Below, one piece after another: positions 11,947 to 21,031 of a DNA stretch of 64,000 bases (the first letter of the stretch is position 1; every line of letters starts with the position of its first letter). Below the pieces are notes generated by a model, which was given only the letters and a program-made list of their open reading frames with translations, did not search any database and was not told where the DNA came from. Source of the stretch: Sphingobium sp. TKS (GTDB lineage Bacteria; Pseudomonadota; Alphaproteobacteria; Sphingomonadales; Sphingomonadaceae). The stretch lies in assembly GCF_001563265.1 (NCBI RefSeq), contig NZ_CP005083.1, positions 3,103,001 to 3,167,000 on the forward strand, in the 5' to 3' direction. The position numbers and the translations under genes were made by a program.

Positions 11947-12327
11947 ATGTCTGACTTAGTTGGGGCCGAATTGGCCGCGGAAAATCATCACGACCTGATC
12001 GCGTCTGACCGGGTCGAAGGCACCACCGTCTATAATCGCCAGGGCGAGAAACTGGGCCATATCTCCAATTTCATGGTCGACAAGCGAAGCGGACAGGTGC
12101 GCTATGCCGTGCTGTCCTTCGGCGGCTTTCTGGGCATGGGCAACGATCATTATCCGCTGCCCTGGTCGATGCTGAGCTACGATACCGACAAGGGCGGCTA
12201 TGTCGTCGATCTGGCCAAGGAAACCCTGGACGACGCGCCCCGGCATCTGCCCGACGAACGGCCCGATTATGACGACGCCTATGGCCGCAGCGTCTTCCAA
12301 TATTATGGGCTGATCTACCCCTGGTAA
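11947..12327 (+). CDS. PRC-barrel domain protein
   Basis: A 126-residue protein whose residues about 17-85 form a PRC-barrel: ASDRVEGTTVYNRQGEKLGH, then FMVDKRSGQVRYAVLSFGGF and HYPLPWSML. PRC-barrels occur in RimM, photosynthetic reaction-centre H subunits and small stress-associated proteins; this stand-alone type has no assigned reaction. The C-terminus is acidic then aromatic (YDDAYGRSVFQYYGLIYPW). The start at 11947 follows GCAGGAGA. It is divergent from osmC; 173 bases downstream hold no gene that I can support. Confidence 0.88.
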   Translation: MSDLVGAELAAENHHDLIASDRVEGTTVYNRQGEKLGHISNFMVDKRSGQVRYAVLSFGGFLGMGNDHYPLPWSMLSYDTDKGGYVVDLAKETLDDAPRHLPDERPDYDDAYGRSVFQYYGLIYPW

Positions 12328-12500
12328 CGGGTCTCAAACGCTGTAGATGGGCGCGCAAAGGAGGTATTGAGCGACCCTTCCGGCTACATGAACGCCAGAT
12401 GAATCGGGCTGCCCAGATTCCGACACATTTTGTCGCTTGGCCATTGTCTACTGGATAAATAGAATTATCTCTCCCTCGACAATAGGACGAGGATCTGACC

Positions 12501-13169
12501 ATGGAGCGATTCGGACATTCAGGTGACGCGCGCCAGCCGGTCGTGCTGACCATACCGGGTCTCAACAATAGCGGACCCGATCATTGGCAGACGCTGTGGG
12601 AAAAAACGCGCGGGGATTGCGAACGCGTCGATCTGGGAAGCTGGGCCAGCCCCAGCCGCAATAGCTGGGTCACGCGGCTGGACGCGGCGATCCGGGCAGC
12701 GGACGGACCGATCATCCTGGCCGCGCACAGCCTGGGTTGCCTCGCGGTGGCCTGGTGGGGCGCCTTGCAGAGCCAGGCCTATGGCTGGCCGGTGACCGGC
12801 GCGCTGCTGGTGGCGCCGCCCGACTGCGACCGGATGGAAACGCCCGAGACGATCGGCGGCTTCGGCCCCACACCCCGCGCGCAACTGCCCTTCCCGTCGA
12901 TCGTCGTGGCGAGCCGCAACGACCCCTATATCTTCTTCGAACGCGCCCATAGCGTCGGCAAGAATTGGGGCAGCAGCTTCGTCGACGCGGGCTTTTGCGG
13001 CCATATCAACGCCGAAGCGGGCCTGGGCGAGTGGCGCTTCGGTCAAGCCTTGCTCGAAAAACTGATCGACAATGCGCATGAGCAGGCCTCTGCGATGCGG
13101 CAATTAAGGCCCGCCATACCACTGGCGCATCAGGAGCGGCGATTGGCGGCGCTGCGGGTCAACGGCTAG
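12501..13169 (+). CDS. RBBP9/YdeN family alpha/beta hydrolase
   Basis: A 222-residue serine hydrolase of the RBBP9/YdeN type. The oxyanion loop is in the N-terminal TIPGLNNSGPDHWQ. The nucleophile is Ser77 in AAHSLGC, with Asp141 in SRNDPY and His168 in CGHIN completing the triad. The natural substrate is not known for this family. The ATG follows ACGAGGATCTGACC, a weak ribosome binding site. The C-terminal tail after about residue 190 is extra relative to the core fold. Confidence 0.88.
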   Translation: MERFGHSGDARQPVVLTIPGLNNSGPDHWQTLWEKTRGDCERVDLGSWASPSRNSWVTRLDAAIRAADGPIILAAHSLGCLAVAWWGALQSQAYGWPVTGALLVAPPDCDRMETPETIGGFGPTPRAQLPFPSIVVASRNDPYIFFERAHSVGKNWGSSFVDAGFCGHINAEAGLGEWRFGQALLEKLIDNAHEQASAMRQLRPAIPLAHQERRLAALRVNG

Positions 13170-13177
13170 ATTTTTCC

Positions 13178-13222
13178 GGGGCGCGACAAGAGAAACTTGA
13201 GCGCCCCTTATATTTGCTTTTT
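13178..13222 (+). terminator. Hairpin with T-rich tail after the hydrolase gene
   Basis: GGGGCGC (13178-13184) pairs with GCGCCCC (13201-13207), and an inner CAAG/CTTG pair closes a 5-base AGAAA loop. The tail TTATATTTGCTTTTTT follows. This reads as a terminator for the gene ending at 13169, but its place just ahead of yezD leaves open a leader or attenuator role. Confidence 0.7.
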
Positions 13223-13266
13223 TGTCTATCAATCCAGTTGAGATAAAGAGCGGCTAAGAGGTGTTT

Positions 13267-13458
13267 ATGAGTGAAAACCGATCGATTGAATTTGCCCGCA
13301 ACGGCCGCAGCGATGGGCAGCGCCACGACATCGCCGTCAGCATCGAGAAGGTGCGCAGCGTGCTCGAAGCGCTTCGTTTCGGGTCGGTCACGTTGACCGT
13401 TCACGATGCGCGCGTGGTGCAGATCGACGTTACGGAAAAGACACGCCTGACCGCCTGA
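13267..13458 (+). CDS. YezD family (DUF2292) small protein
   Basis: A 63-residue protein matching the DUF2292/YezD pattern: SIEKVRSVLEALRFGSVTLT, then VHDARVVQIDVTEKTRL. The fold is short, with one helix and a strand pair; no biochemical role is established. ATG 13267 is preferred over GTG 13261 because AAGAGG ends 5 bases upstream. It lies 165 bases ahead of a TonB-dependent receptor on the same strand with no terminator between, so the two may be co-transcribed. Confidence 0.85.
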   Translation: MSENRSIEFARNGRSDGQRHDIAVSIEKVRSVLEALRFGSVTLTVHDARVVQIDVTEKTRLTA

Positions 13459-13623
13459 AAGAAGCGCGGGGGCACGCAGGGTTGTCGAATAAGGCCCGCA
13501 TAAGGGCCGAATAACAAGTGGCAAGGGGTGGGCCACATTTTCCATTCCCAGACCAACGGCTTTGAGCGGATCACCGCAGAGGCCGCGATCAACATTCACC
13601 GGACATCCGGAAGGGGAATATAC

Positions 13624-16098
13624 ATGATTGCGCGTTTTCTGTGGCTCGCCGGGGTGGCGAGCGCATCCATCATTGCGTCCAGTGCATCTGCGCAGGACGC
13701 GCCTCAACCCGTTGCGGACAGCGCCGAGCAAGCCACTGCCCGCGGGGAAGTGATCATCGTCACCGCCCGCCGCCGGCAGGAAACCGCGCAGGAAGTGCCG
13801 CTGGCGATCTCCGTGATCCGCGGCGACAGCATCGAGGCGACCGGCAACTTCAACGTCGTGAAGCTTCAGCAACTGGCGCCGACGCTGCAGGTCTACACCA
13901 CCAACCCGCGCAACACCTCGGTCAACATCCGTGGCCTTGGCGTGCCGTTCGGTCTGACCAGCGACGGCTTTGAGCAGGGCGTCGGCATCTATGTCGACGA
14001 CGTCTACAATTCGCGCGTCGCCGCCGCGACCTTCGACTTCCTCGATGTCGCCCAGGTCGAAGTGCTGCGCGGTCCACAAGGTTCGCTCTACGGCAAGAAC
14101 ACCACGGCAGGCGCGATCAACATCACGACCAACCAGCCGACCTTCGATTTCGAGGGCCGCGCCGAGCTGACCGTCGGCAACCTCAACTACAAGCAGGCGA
14201 AGGCCGCCATTTCCGGCCCGCTGTCGGACACGATCGCCGCCCGCATCGCGATCGCCTCGACCAGCCGCCGTGGCACGCTGTACAATGTGACGAGCAAACG
14301 CTGGATCAACGAACAGGACAATCTGGGCATTCGCGGCCAGTTGCTGTTCAAGCCCACCGATGATTTCAGCATCACCCTGTCGGGCGACTATAGCAAGCAG
14401 GATCCGGAATGCTGCGGCACGGTGTTCGTGCGCGTCGGCACGACCCAACGCCCGATCACGCGCCAATATGACGCGCTCGTCGCAGCGATCAACGCTGCCA
14501 ATCCCGGCCGCAACTATGCGACCCCCAGCCGCAATCCCTACGACCGGCTGACCGATCTCGACAGCAACCTGAATGCAGGCAACAAGATCGGCGGCGTGTC
14601 GGCGAAGATAAAGTGGGATGTCGGCCCCGGCACGCTGACCTCCGTCACTGCATGGCGTTTCTGGGACTGGAAGCCCGAAAACGACCGCGACTTCACCGGC
14701 CTGTCGGTCGTGTCGAAATCGCAGAACCCCTCGCAGCAGGACCAGTATAGCCAGGAGTTCCGCTATAATTACGAAAGCCAGAAGGTCGACTTCGTCCTCG
14801 GCCTGTTCGGCTTCAAGCAGCGGATCGACACCCAGGGCACCGAGCAACAGGGTGCCGACGCCAGCCGCTGGAGCCTGACCGGCACGCAGGCCACCACGCC
14901 CAGCATCCTTCAGGGTCTGACCGCCAGCAATACGCAATGGCTCAAGAGCACGAGCGCGGCACTGTTCGGCCAGTTGAGCTGGAAAGTGACCAACGCGCTG
15001 ACTATCCAGCCGGGTGCTCGCCTCAATTATGACAAGAAGTCGGGCTTCTATCAGCGCGTCGTGACCAATGGCACAGGCCAGGTCATTTCCTGCACTCCAG
15101 CCCCGACCGCCGGCACGGTCCTCGCAGCGCAGTGCGGCGTCTATCAGCCGCAGGTCAGCTCGCCGTCCGACAGCGCCTGGAACTTCACCTACGACTTCAA
15201 CGTCAATTACAAGATCGCGCAGGACATCCTTGCCTATGCGACCTACGCCAAGAGCTTCAAGACGCTGGGCATCAACCAGAACGGCTTGCCGCTCAATTCC
15301 GACAATACGGTGAACTACGCCGCCGGCACGGTGAAGCCGGAATCGGTCAACCATTATGAAATCGGCCTCAAGACGCAGTTCTGGGATCGCCGGGCGACCT
15401 TCAACCTCACCGCCTTCCGCACGGAGATCAAGAATTTCCAGGCGACGGTGAACGGCGGACAGTTCGGCACGGTGCGCGGCTACCTCGCCAATGCGGAAAA
15501 GGTCCGGTCGCAGGGTATCGAGGCAGACCTCAAGATCGTCGCCAGCGATCGCTTCACCGCCTATGCCAATGGCGCCTATACCGACGCCAAGTACAAGAAG
15601 TTCACCAACGCGCCCTGCCCGCCCGAACTGTCCGGCGGCACGTTCGTGACTGGCACCCAGACGCCGGACGCACCCGGCCAGGCCGGCAACACGCCCACTC
15701 ATCCCGGAGCATCGCTCAGCCCGCGGGCATGCGACATCTCGGGCCAGGGTCTGCCCGGCGTGTCAAAATGGGCCTTCTCCTACGGTGCCGAATACAACAT
15801 TCCGGTCACGCTGCTGGCGAAGGAAGGCCAGATCTATCTGGGCGTCGACGGCAATTATCGTTCGCACTGGAATTCGAACGCCTCGCCGTCAATCTACACG
15901 CAGGTGAAGGGCTATGCGCTGACCAACGTCCGGGCCGGTTTCCGTGGCGAAGGGTTCGACATCTTCGGTTGGGTCCGCAACGCCTTCGACGTGAACTATA
16001 TCGAAAATCTCCAGGTTGCGCCCGGCAACACCGGCCTGATCGCCGGTCAGCCCGGCGACCCGCAGACCTGGGGCGGAACGATCAAATTCTCGTTCTGA
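13624..16098 (+). CDS. TonB-dependent outer-membrane receptor
   Basis: An 824-residue receptor that imports a scarce ligand across the outer membrane using TonB energy. A signal peptide (cleavage near SASAQ-DAP) is followed by a TonB box (EVIIVTARR), a plug domain (about 60-170, with NIRGLGVPFG and VEVLRGPQGSLYGKN) and a 22-strand barrel ending in Phe (IKFSF). The sphingomonad-type plug does not reveal the ligand. The start at 13624 follows AAGGGGAA. The neighbouring YezD gene is the only clue to its regulon. Confidence 0.95.
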   Translation: MIARFLWLAGVASASIIASSASAQDAPQPVADSAEQATARGEVIIVTARRRQETAQEVPLAISVIRGDSIEATGNFNVVKLQQLAPTLQVYTTNPRNTSVNIRGLGVPFGLTSDGFEQGVGIYVDDVYNSRVAAATFDFLDVAQVEVLRGPQGSLYGKNTTAGAINITTNQPTFDFEGRAELTVGNLNYKQAKAAISGPLSDTIAARIAIASTSRRGTLYNVTSKRWINEQDNLGIRGQLLFKPTDDFSITLSGDYSKQDPECCGTVFVRVGTTQRPITRQYDALVAAINAANPGRNYATPSRNPYDRLTDLDSNLNAGNKIGGVSAKIKWDVGPGTLTSVTAWRFWDWKPENDRDFTGLSVVSKSQNPSQQDQYSQEFRYNYESQKVDFVLGLFGFKQRIDTQGTEQQGADASRWSLTGTQATTPSILQGLTASNTQWLKSTSAALFGQLSWKVTNALTIQPGARLNYDKKSGFYQRVVTNGTGQVISCTPAPTAGTVLAAQCGVYQPQVSSPSDSAWNFTYDFNVNYKIAQDILAYATYAKSFKTLGINQNGLPLNSDNTVNYAAGTVKPESVNHYEIGLKTQFWDRRATFNLTAFRTEIKNFQATVNGGQFGTVRGYLANAEKVRSQGIEADLKIVASDRFTAYANGAYTDAKYKKFTNAPCPPELSGGTFVTGTQTPDAPGQAGNTPTHPGASLSPRACDISGQGLPGVSKWAFSYGAEYNIPVTLLAKEGQIYLGVDGNYRSHWNSNASPSIYTQVKGYALTNVRAGFRGEGFDIFGWVRNAFDVNYIENLQVAPGNTGLIAGQPGDPQTWGGTIKFSF

Positions 16099-16148
16099 TA
16101 GCGCCCACGGCCTCATGATCGAGGCCGGCATCCAACGAGGTTCACCCC

Positions 16149-16187
16149 TGCGGGGAGCGACACAGCCCTGTCGCTCCCCGCATTTTT
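16149..16187 (+). terminator. Strong rho-independent terminator
   Basis: A 14-base perfect stem, TGCGGGGAGCGACA (16149-16162) with TGTCGCTCCCCGCA (16169-16182), is followed by TTTTT. It lies 51 bases after the TonB receptor stop. Confidence 0.93.
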
Positions 16188-16259
16188 CGATGCCGCCATG
16201 ATCGGATTGGACTTCTGCCCGATTTGCGCCAGCGATCAGGCTGGGGTAGAGGGCGTCCC

Positions 16260-17132
16260 ATGTCCACGACCTTCACGCTCGATACGTCGACCAGCCGCGC
16301 CAATCCCACGCCCGCGCCGATGAAGCGCCTGACGGTGCCCGCCATCCAGCGCCGCAAGTTCGAGGGCAAGACGCAGCAGCCGCTGGTGATGCTGACCGCC
16401 TATACGGCGCGGATGGCGCAATTGCTCGACCCGCATTGCGACATGCTGCTGGTCGGGGATTCTCTGGGCCAGGTGGTGTACGGCCTGCCCTCCACCCTTC
16501 CTGTCACGCTCGACATGATGATCGCCCATGGGGCCGCCGTGGTGCGCGGCAGCTATCATAGCGTCGTGCTCGTCGACATGCCCTTCGGCAGCTATGAAGC
16601 CTCCCCGCAACAGGCCTTTGCCAGCGCCAGCCGCATCATGGCCGAAACCGGCTGCGCGGGCGTCAAGCTGGAGGGCGGCGTGGCGATGGCAGAAACCATC
16701 TCCTTCCTCAGCCAGCGCGGCATTCCGGTGATGGCGCATATCGGCCTCACCCCGCAGGCGGTGAACGCGCTGGGCGGCTATGGCGCGCGCGGCAAGAGCC
16801 AGGAGGAGCATGCCAAGATCATCTCCGACGCCCGCGCCGTCGCGCAGGCGGGCGCCTTCGCCATGGTGATCGAGGGCGTGATGGAGGACATCGCCATCGC
16901 CGTCACCGACAGCGTCGACGTGCCGGTGATCGGCATCGGCGCATCGGCCCATTGCGACGGGCAGGTGCTGGTGGCGGAGGACATGCTGGGCATGTTCGAG
17001 CGCGTGCCCCGCTTCGTGAAGCGTTATGAAAATATCGCGGAAACGATCGGCAACGCCGCCTCCCGTTATGCCGAAGATGTCCGAAACCGGCACTTTCCGA
17101 CCGAAGATCAGGTCTATCGGCCCAAAAAGTGA
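16260..17132 (+). CDS. panB: 3-methyl-2-oxobutanoate hydroxymethyltransferase
   Basis: First committed enzyme of pantothenate synthesis: transfers a hydroxymethyl group from 5,10-methylene-THF to alpha-ketoisovalerate to give ketopantoate. 290 aa, with metal/substrate motifs GDSLG (66-70), DMPFGSYE (106-113) and VKLEGG (135-140), and the general-base region AMVIEGV. About 20 N-terminal residues precede the usual family start, so translation may begin at Met21. panC is not adjacent. The gap to the next gene is 74 bases. Confidence 0.96.
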   Translation: MSTTFTLDTSTSRANPTPAPMKRLTVPAIQRRKFEGKTQQPLVMLTAYTARMAQLLDPHCDMLLVGDSLGQVVYGLPSTLPVTLDMMIAHGAAVVRGSYHSVVLVDMPFGSYEASPQQAFASASRIMAETGCAGVKLEGGVAMAETISFLSQRGIPVMAHIGLTPQAVNALGGYGARGKSQEEHAKIISDARAVAQAGAFAMVIEGVMEDIAIAVTDSVDVPVIGIGASAHCDGQVLVAEDMLGMFERVPRFVKRYENIAETIGNAASRYAEDVRNRHFPTEDQVYRPKK

Positions 17133-17206
17133 TTTGCGTGAGCGCAGTGCGCCGCTAATGATCGCGCCTTCCGCGTGCCTTATCTGACGAATTTCTGGAG
17201 ACCCAA

Positions 17207-17905
17207 GTGGCCCTGACGCCGCAAAACAGCGAAGCCTTCATGCGTGAGGTCGATGAGGCCGTCCGGCAGGACCAGTTGCTGACCTTCTGGCAGCGCTTCG
17301 GCCGCTGGATCGTCGTGCTGGTGATCCTGGGGCTCGCCGCGTTCGGCGGATGGCTTTATTGGCAGCATTATACGAAGACACAATCGCAGGCCGTTTCGGA
17401 AGAGATGGACAAGGTGATCGCCACGGCGGTCGGCGGGGGCACGCCCGATGTGAAGCAGCTCGAAACGCTGACACAGGCGAGCCAGCCCGGCTTCCGCGCT
17501 TCTGCCCTGCTGGTGAAGGCCGGCACCGCCGCGCGCAAGGGCGACAGCAAGGCCGCGATCGCCGCCTATCAGGCGATGGCCAGCGACAGCTCGCTCGACC
17601 AGCCCTATCGCGACCTGGCGCTGATCCGCCAGACCACGCTGGAATATGAAAGCCTGGCTCCGCAGCAGGTGATCGATCGCCTGAAGCCCCTCGCCGTCGA
17701 GGGCGCGCCCTGGTTCGGCAGCGCCGGGGAACTGGTCGCCATCGCCTATATGAAGTTGCGCAAGCCCGACCTGGCCGGGCCACTGTTCGCCGCCATGGCG
17801 AAGGACAGGAACGTGCCGCAGTCGATCCGTTCACGCGCGCGACAGATGGCGGGCTTATTGGGTGTGGATGCAGTCGAAACGCCGATCGTGGCGGGACAGG
17901 AATGA
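17207..17905 (+). CDS. YfgM-like membrane-anchored TPR protein
   Basis: A 232-residue protein with a single N-terminal anchor (about residues 28-48, WIVVLVILGLAAFGGWLYW) and a tetratricopeptide-type helical periplasmic domain. It matches the YfgM/DUF2133 family, an ancillary SecYEG-associated factor in enterobacteria. GTG 17207 follows CTGGAG. Gene order yfgM-bamB-der is the same as in E. coli, and its stop overlaps the bamB start (ATGA), which supports the assignment. Confidence 0.85.
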   Translation: MALTPQNSEAFMREVDEAVRQDQLLTFWQRFGRWIVVLVILGLAAFGGWLYWQHYTKTQSQAVSEEMDKVIATAVGGGTPDVKQLETLTQASQPGFRASALLVKAGTAARKGDSKAAIAAYQAMASDSSLDQPYRDLALIRQTTLEYESLAPQQVIDRLKPLAVEGAPWFGSAGELVAIAYMKLRKPDLAGPLFAAMAKDRNVPQSIRSRARQMAGLLGVDAVETPIVAGQE

Positions 17906-19263
17906 TTGGGCGCATGGGAAAGCACAGCATGACGAAATTTTCGGGCGCCAGCCGCGCCGTGACTGTGGCCGCGATGATCGCCCTGCTCGCGGGCTGCGGC
18001 GTGATCGGCGGCAAGAAGGGCGGCCCCAAGACCCCGGTAATCGGCAAGCGCACCTCGATCCTCAGCAATGAACAGGGTGTGGAGGTCGATCCGACCCTGG
18101 CCGACGTGCCGGTGGCCCTGCCCGAACCCTATGCCAATGACCAATGGTCGCAGCCGGGCGGCAGCCCCGCCAAGACCATGGGCAATCTCGCGCTGGGCGC
18201 TTCGCCCTCGCAGGCATGGACCGCCTCCATCTCGGGCAGCACGCCTCAGGCGCGCCTCGCCTCCGCCCCGGTGGTGGTCGGCGGCAAGCTCTATGTCATC
18301 GACGCCGATGCGCGGGTGATCGCGTTCGACGCCAACAGCGGCGCGAAGCTGTGGCAGACCGCCCTGCCCGCCGAAGGCAGCGGCCGCGCCCTGTTCGGCG
18401 GCGGCGTCAGCGTGATCGACGGCAAGCTCTATGCCAGCACCGGCGTGGGTGACGTCGCCGCCATAGACGCCAATACGGGCGCAGTCCTGTGGAAGAAGCG
18501 CCCTGGCGGCCCGCTGCGTGGCGCGCCGACGCTCGCCAACGGCCATGTCTATGTGATGGGCCAGGATAACCAGATCTTCGCGCTCAACCAGACGGACGGC
18601 GAAGTGCAGTGGACCGACAGCGGCACGCTGCAAGTCACGGGCATTTTCGGCGTGGCCGCTCCGGCCGCCGCGCAGGGCACGGTGATAGCAGGCTACAGCT
18701 CGGGCGAGCTGACCGCCTATCGCTATGAAAATGGCCGGACGCTGTGGGGCGACGCCCTGTCGCGCACCAGCATCTCGACGGCGGTGGCATCGCTCACCGA
18801 TATCGACGCCGATCCGGTGATCGATCGTGGTCGCGTCTTCGCCATCGGTCAGGGCGGCCGCATGGCCAGCTATGAACTGGTGAGCGGCCAGCGCCTCTGG
18901 GAAATCAACATTGCGGGCATTTCCACCCCCTCGGTCGTGGGCGAATGGGTGTTTGCGGTGACCAGCGACGCCAAGCTGCTCTGCGTCGCCCGCGCGACCG
19001 GCAAGATCCGCTGGATCAGCCAGTTGCGCCGCTGGGAGAAGGAAAAGAAGAAGGACAAGGCGATCCGCTGGACCGGGCCGGTGCTGGCGGGCGGTCGCCT
19101 GATCCTGGTTTCGACCCATGGCGACCTCAACTATGTCGATCCGACGACGGGCAAGATCCAGGCGGAAATCGATCTCGACCGGTCGATGTCGCTCTCGCCG
19201 GTCGTGGCGAACAACACGCTTTATATCCTTGCCGACAACGGCAAGCTGACGGCGTTTCGTTAA
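17902..19263 (+). CDS. bamB: Outer-membrane protein assembly factor BamB (lipoprotein)
   Basis: A 453-residue lipoprotein of the BAM complex that helps feed outer-membrane proteins to BamA. The lipobox LLAGC puts the acylated residue at Cys32. The rest is an eight-bladed PQQ-type beta-propeller, with repeated patterns such as VIAFDANSGAKLWQT, VAAIDANTGAVLWKK and ALNQTDGEVQWTD. The start overlaps the TPR gene stop by 4 bases. Internal ATGs at 17914 and 17929 are possible alternatives. It is followed by the palindromic repeat ahead of der. Confidence 0.94.
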   Translation: MIGRMGKHSMTKFSGASRAVTVAAMIALLAGCGVIGGKKGGPKTPVIGKRTSILSNEQGVEVDPTLADVPVALPEPYANDQWSQPGGSPAKTMGNLALGASPSQAWTASISGSTPQARLASAPVVVGGKLYVIDADARVIAFDANSGAKLWQTALPAEGSGRALFGGGVSVIDGKLYASTGVGDVAAIDANTGAVLWKKRPGGPLRGAPTLANGHVYVMGQDNQIFALNQTDGEVQWTDSGTLQVTGIFGVAAPAAAQGTVIAGYSSGELTAYRYENGRTLWGDALSRTSISTAVASLTDIDADPVIDRGRVFAIGQGGRMASYELVSGQRLWEINIAGISTPSVVGEWVFAVTSDAKLLCVARATGKIRWISQLRRWEKEKKKDKAIRWTGPVLAGGRLILVSTHGDLNYVDPTTGKIQAEIDLDRSMSLSPVVANNTLYILADNGKLTAFR

Positions 19264-19287
19264 CGCCCTCAATGATGTTAAGTAACC

Positions 19288-19353
19288 GTGCTCCTGCGAA
19301 GGCAGGAGTCCAGTTCCGCTGTTTGGACTGGACTCCTGCCTTCGCAGGAGCAC
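19288..19353. repeat. REPIN-like inverted repeat, family A copy 1 (bamB-der)
   Basis: Two 26-base arms, 19288-19313 and 19328-19353, are perfect reverse complements around a 14-base spacer. Each arm contains its own small palindrome CTCCTGC-gaag-GCAGGAG. The design of two REP palindromes facing each other is that of a REPIN. It ends 27 bases before the der start, so it would be in the der leader. Other copies: 36618-36702 and 59205-59270. Confidence 0.9.
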
Positions 19354-19380
19354 CAATATTTTGAAGGATACGGGCCTTTT

Positions 19381-20751
19381 ATGCTGCCCACCGTTGCCAT
19401 CGTAGGACGCCCCAATGTCGGCAAGTCCACCCTGTTCAACCGGCTCGTCGGCAAGAAGCTGGCGCTGGTCGACGACCAGCCCGGCGTGACCCGCGACCGG
19501 CGGGAGGGGCAGGCGAATCTTCTCGGCGTCGAATTCACCATCATCGACACCGCCGGTTATGAGGATGAGGATCCGCAGACCCTGCCCGGCCGCATGCGCA
19601 TGCAAACGCAAGCGGCAGTGGAAAATGCCGACGTCGCACTGTTCGTCGTGGACGCCCGAGCCGGGATAACACCACTGGATGAGGAAATCGCCCGCTGGCT
19701 GCGCGAGGGCGACGCCCCGGTCGTGCTGATGGCCAACAAGGCCGAGGGCCGGGCGGGCGATGATGGCGTGATGGAAGCGTTCAGCCTGGGCCTGGGCGAC
19801 CCCATCCCCTTCTCCGCCGAACATGGCCAGGGGCTGGCCGATCTGTTCCAGGCTCTCCTCCCCTATATCGACCGTGAGGAGGAGGAAGAGGAAGAAGGCG
19901 AGCTGAACGAGGCCGACCTCGAATCCGCGCCGTTGAAGCTGGCCATTGTCGGCCGCCCCAATGCGGGCAAGTCGACGCTCATCAACCGGCTTCTCGGTGA
20001 AAACCGCCTGCTGACCGGCCCGGAGGCCGGCATCACCCGCGACAGCATTGCCGTCGACTGGCAATGGACCAGCCCCGACGGCAATGAACGCCCCGTCCGC
20101 CTGATCGACACGGCTGGCATGCGCAAGCGCGCCAAGGTGCAGGACAAGCTGGAAAAGCTGGCCGTGTCCGATGGCCTCAACGCGGTCAATTTCGCGGAGG
20201 TCGTGGTGCTGTTGCTCGATTCCACCCGCGGGCTGGAGGCGCAGGATCTGCGCATCGCGGACAAGGTGGTGGAGGAAGGCCGCGCCTTGGTCGTGGCGCT
20301 CAACAAATGGGATACGGTGGAGCACGGCTCGGCGCTTTACCAGGGCATCAAGCAGGCGCTGTCCGACGGCCTCGCGCAGATACGCGGCGTGCCGATCATG
20401 ACCGTGTCGGGGGCAACCGGCAAAGGGCTGGACGACCTCATCCGCGTCGCCTTCGAAACCCGCACCGCCTGGTCGCAGCGCGTGTCTACCGGCATCCTCA
20501 ACCGCTGGTTCGAACGCGCGCTGGAGGCTAATCCGCCACCCGCGCCCGGCGGTAAGCGGATCAAGCTGCGCTACATCACCCAGAACAAGACCCGCCCGCC
20601 GACCTTCGTGCTGTTCGGCACGCGGCTGGACGAGCTGCCGGAAAGCTATCGCCGCTATCTGGTGAACGGCATCCGCAAGGAACTGGGCTTCGGCGCGGTG
20701 CCGGTACGCCTGACGCTACGCAGCGCCAAAAACCCCTATGCCAACAAGTGA
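19381..20751 (+). CDS. der: Ribosome-assembly GTPase Der (EngA)
   Basis: A 456-residue GTPase with two tandem G domains that acts in 50S subunit assembly. G1 motifs are GRPNVGKST (9-17) and GRPNAGKST (about 191-199). DTAGYEDE and DTAGMRKRAK are the two G3 motifs. NKWD is the second G4. A KH-like C-terminal domain ends near YANK. The linker between G domains is strongly acidic (DREEEEEEEGELNEAD). The start at 19381 gives the canonical MLPTVAIVGRPNVGKS. The end overlaps the following TusA-like gene by 14 bases. Confidence 0.97.
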   Translation: MLPTVAIVGRPNVGKSTLFNRLVGKKLALVDDQPGVTRDRREGQANLLGVEFTIIDTAGYEDEDPQTLPGRMRMQTQAAVENADVALFVVDARAGITPLDEEIARWLREGDAPVVLMANKAEGRAGDDGVMEAFSLGLGDPIPFSAEHGQGLADLFQALLPYIDREEEEEEEGELNEADLESAPLKLAIVGRPNAGKSTLINRLLGENRLLTGPEAGITRDSIAVDWQWTSPDGNERPVRLIDTAGMRKRAKVQDKLEKLAVSDGLNAVNFAEVVVLLLDSTRGLEAQDLRIADKVVEEGRALVVALNKWDTVEHGSALYQGIKQALSDGLAQIRGVPIMTVSGATGKGLDDLIRVAFETRTAWSQRVSTGILNRWFERALEANPPPAPGGKRIKLRYITQNKTRPPTFVLFGTRLDELPESYRRYLVNGIRKELGFGAVPVRLTLRSAKNPYANK

Positions 20752-20974
20752 TGCGGCACATATCGACGCCAGGGGCATGAAATGTCCCTGGCCCGCGCTG
20801 CGTGTGGCGCGGGCGATGCGCTCGGGCGATGCGGTGACGATCGAGGCTGACGATCCCATCGCGCCGACGGAGCTGGAGGCGCTGGCCCGGCAGCAAGGCT
20901 GGACCTTCACGGCCAAAGGGCCGCACCTCTTCACGATTGGCCGGTCGCCCCAGCCCATGGCCATCACAGCTTAA
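20738..20974 (+). CDS. TusA/SirA-like sulfurtransferase
   Basis: A 78-residue protein of the TusA/SirA/YedF family, small sulfur-carrier proteins that pass persulfide sulfur to partners. The hallmark CPxP is present as Cys16 in GMKCPWPAL, followed by RVARAM and a TIEADDP strand. It starts inside the last codons of der (14-base overlap), indicating translational coupling. The partner and the pathway (tRNA thiolation or other) cannot be told here, since no tusBCDE or mnmA is nearby. Confidence 0.88.
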   Translation: MPTSDAAHIDARGMKCPWPALRVARAMRSGDAVTIEADDPIAPTELEALARQQGWTFTAKGPHLFTIGRSPQPMAITA

Positions 20975-21031
20975 CCCCATATTTACGCCCCTCTTCTATA
21001 CTCGCTGCGGCAGAACAGGGAGTGTCGCAGC

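Noticed and set aside
13170..13266. SAM-type or other riboswitch ahead of yezD
   Set aside because: Only one hairpin with a T-rich tail is visible; no conserved riboswitch core could be matched by eye. A covariance-model search would decide; a significant hit would reverse this.
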